DNA of 5,150 nt, taken from NCBI GenBank assembly GCA_030698645.1, contig JAUYMV010000528.1:1-5150 (forward strand), given 5' to 3'. Of this stretch, positions 5,046 to 5,150 are shown one piece after another (position 1 is the first letter of the stretch; the number at the start of each line of letters is the position of its first letter). The notes under the pieces were generated by a model. The model did not search any database. It was not told the origin of the DNA and saw only the letters and a list, made by a program, of their open reading frames with translations. Both the position numbers and the translations under genes were made by a program. The stretch comes from Mesorhizobium sp. GTDB lineage: Bacteria > Pseudomonadota > Alphaproteobacteria > Rhizobiales > Rhizobiaceae.

Positions 5046-5049
5046 ATCA
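5041..5049 (-). promoter_or_regulatory. Extended -10 promoter of the exported-protein gene
   Basis: On the minus strand the sequence TGATATAAT (complement of 5041-5049) is a perfect -10 hexamer with the TG dinucleotide of extended -10 promoters. No -35 box is found at 16-18 nt spacing, which extended -10 promoters can do without. Transcription would start near 5034 and leave a leader of about 107 nt before the ATG at 4926. Confidence 0.55.
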
Positions 5050-5080
5050 CGAAACCGTGAGCCGGCTCGTGAACGGGTGC

Positions 5081-5150
5081 GGGCGGGGGGAGTAGGGGAG
5101 TGGCGAATGGCGAATGGGGAGTGGGCAGTAGGGCAGTAGGGCAGTAGGGC
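5081..5150 (+). repeat. G-rich short tandem repeats with a G-quadruplex motif, continuing past the window
   Basis: The last 70 nt have almost no C on the plus strand. They contain GGCGAAT twice (5102-5115) and then three and a half copies of the 8-mer GGGCAGTA (5123-5150). The four GGG runs at 5123, 5131, 5139 and 5147 are separated by identical CAGTA loops, a canonical four-tract quadruplex pattern on the plus strand. The copy number is unknown because the array reaches the window edge. No gene is visible in it. Confidence 0.8.

Overview
The window looks like ordinary chromosomal DNA from a high-GC alphaproteobacterium, most likely Hyphomicrobiales (Rhizobiales). Codon third positions are strongly G/C-rich. 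The ClpS has the 'TPREF...GFPLMFTTEPEE' signature I associate with the second ClpS paralog of rhizobia and relatives. The other products are also common in that order. The lineage call is from protein resemblance recalled without a search, so it is an inference. I see no RNA genes, insertion sequences, phage genes or CRISPR array.

Positions 1-2183, minus strand, read from high to low coordinates. A short-chain dehydrogenase of the 3-hydroxyacyl-CoA dehydrogenase type-2 (HSD10) kind is followed after 3 nt by an alpha-methylacyl-CoA racemase. After 30 nt comes a HugZ/pyridoxamine-5'-phosphate-oxidase-like gene cut by the window edge. The first two are very probably one operon for branched-chain acyl-CoA metabolism.

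Positions 2184-3364. A 198-nt gap with GC-rich hairpins is followed by clpS (minus), the N-degron adaptor of the ClpAP protease. Upstream of it lies a six-helix membrane protein of unknown function (minus). clpS has no Shine-Dalgarno sequence but a plausible promoter placed so that its mRNA could be leaderless.

Positions 3365-4533. A 190-nt divergent region carries near-identical inverted leaders in front of the membrane gene and in front of a DUF1428 (YbaA-like) gene (plus). DUF1428 runs convergently into a TetR-family regulator (minus), with 10 nt between their stops.

Positions 4534-5150. This is the least ordinary part. A small exported protein (minus, 77 aa) has an AT-rich upstream region holding an extended -10 promoter overlapped by a palindromic operator-like site with a third half-site. 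Behind its stop lie three consecutive hairpins, two of them inside a 36/37-nt tandem repeat. The window ends in a G-rich short tandem repeat with a canonical G-quadruplex pattern. I found no clear new multi-gene system. The best candidates for something undescribed are the exported peptide with its promoter/operator and the repeat structures around it.
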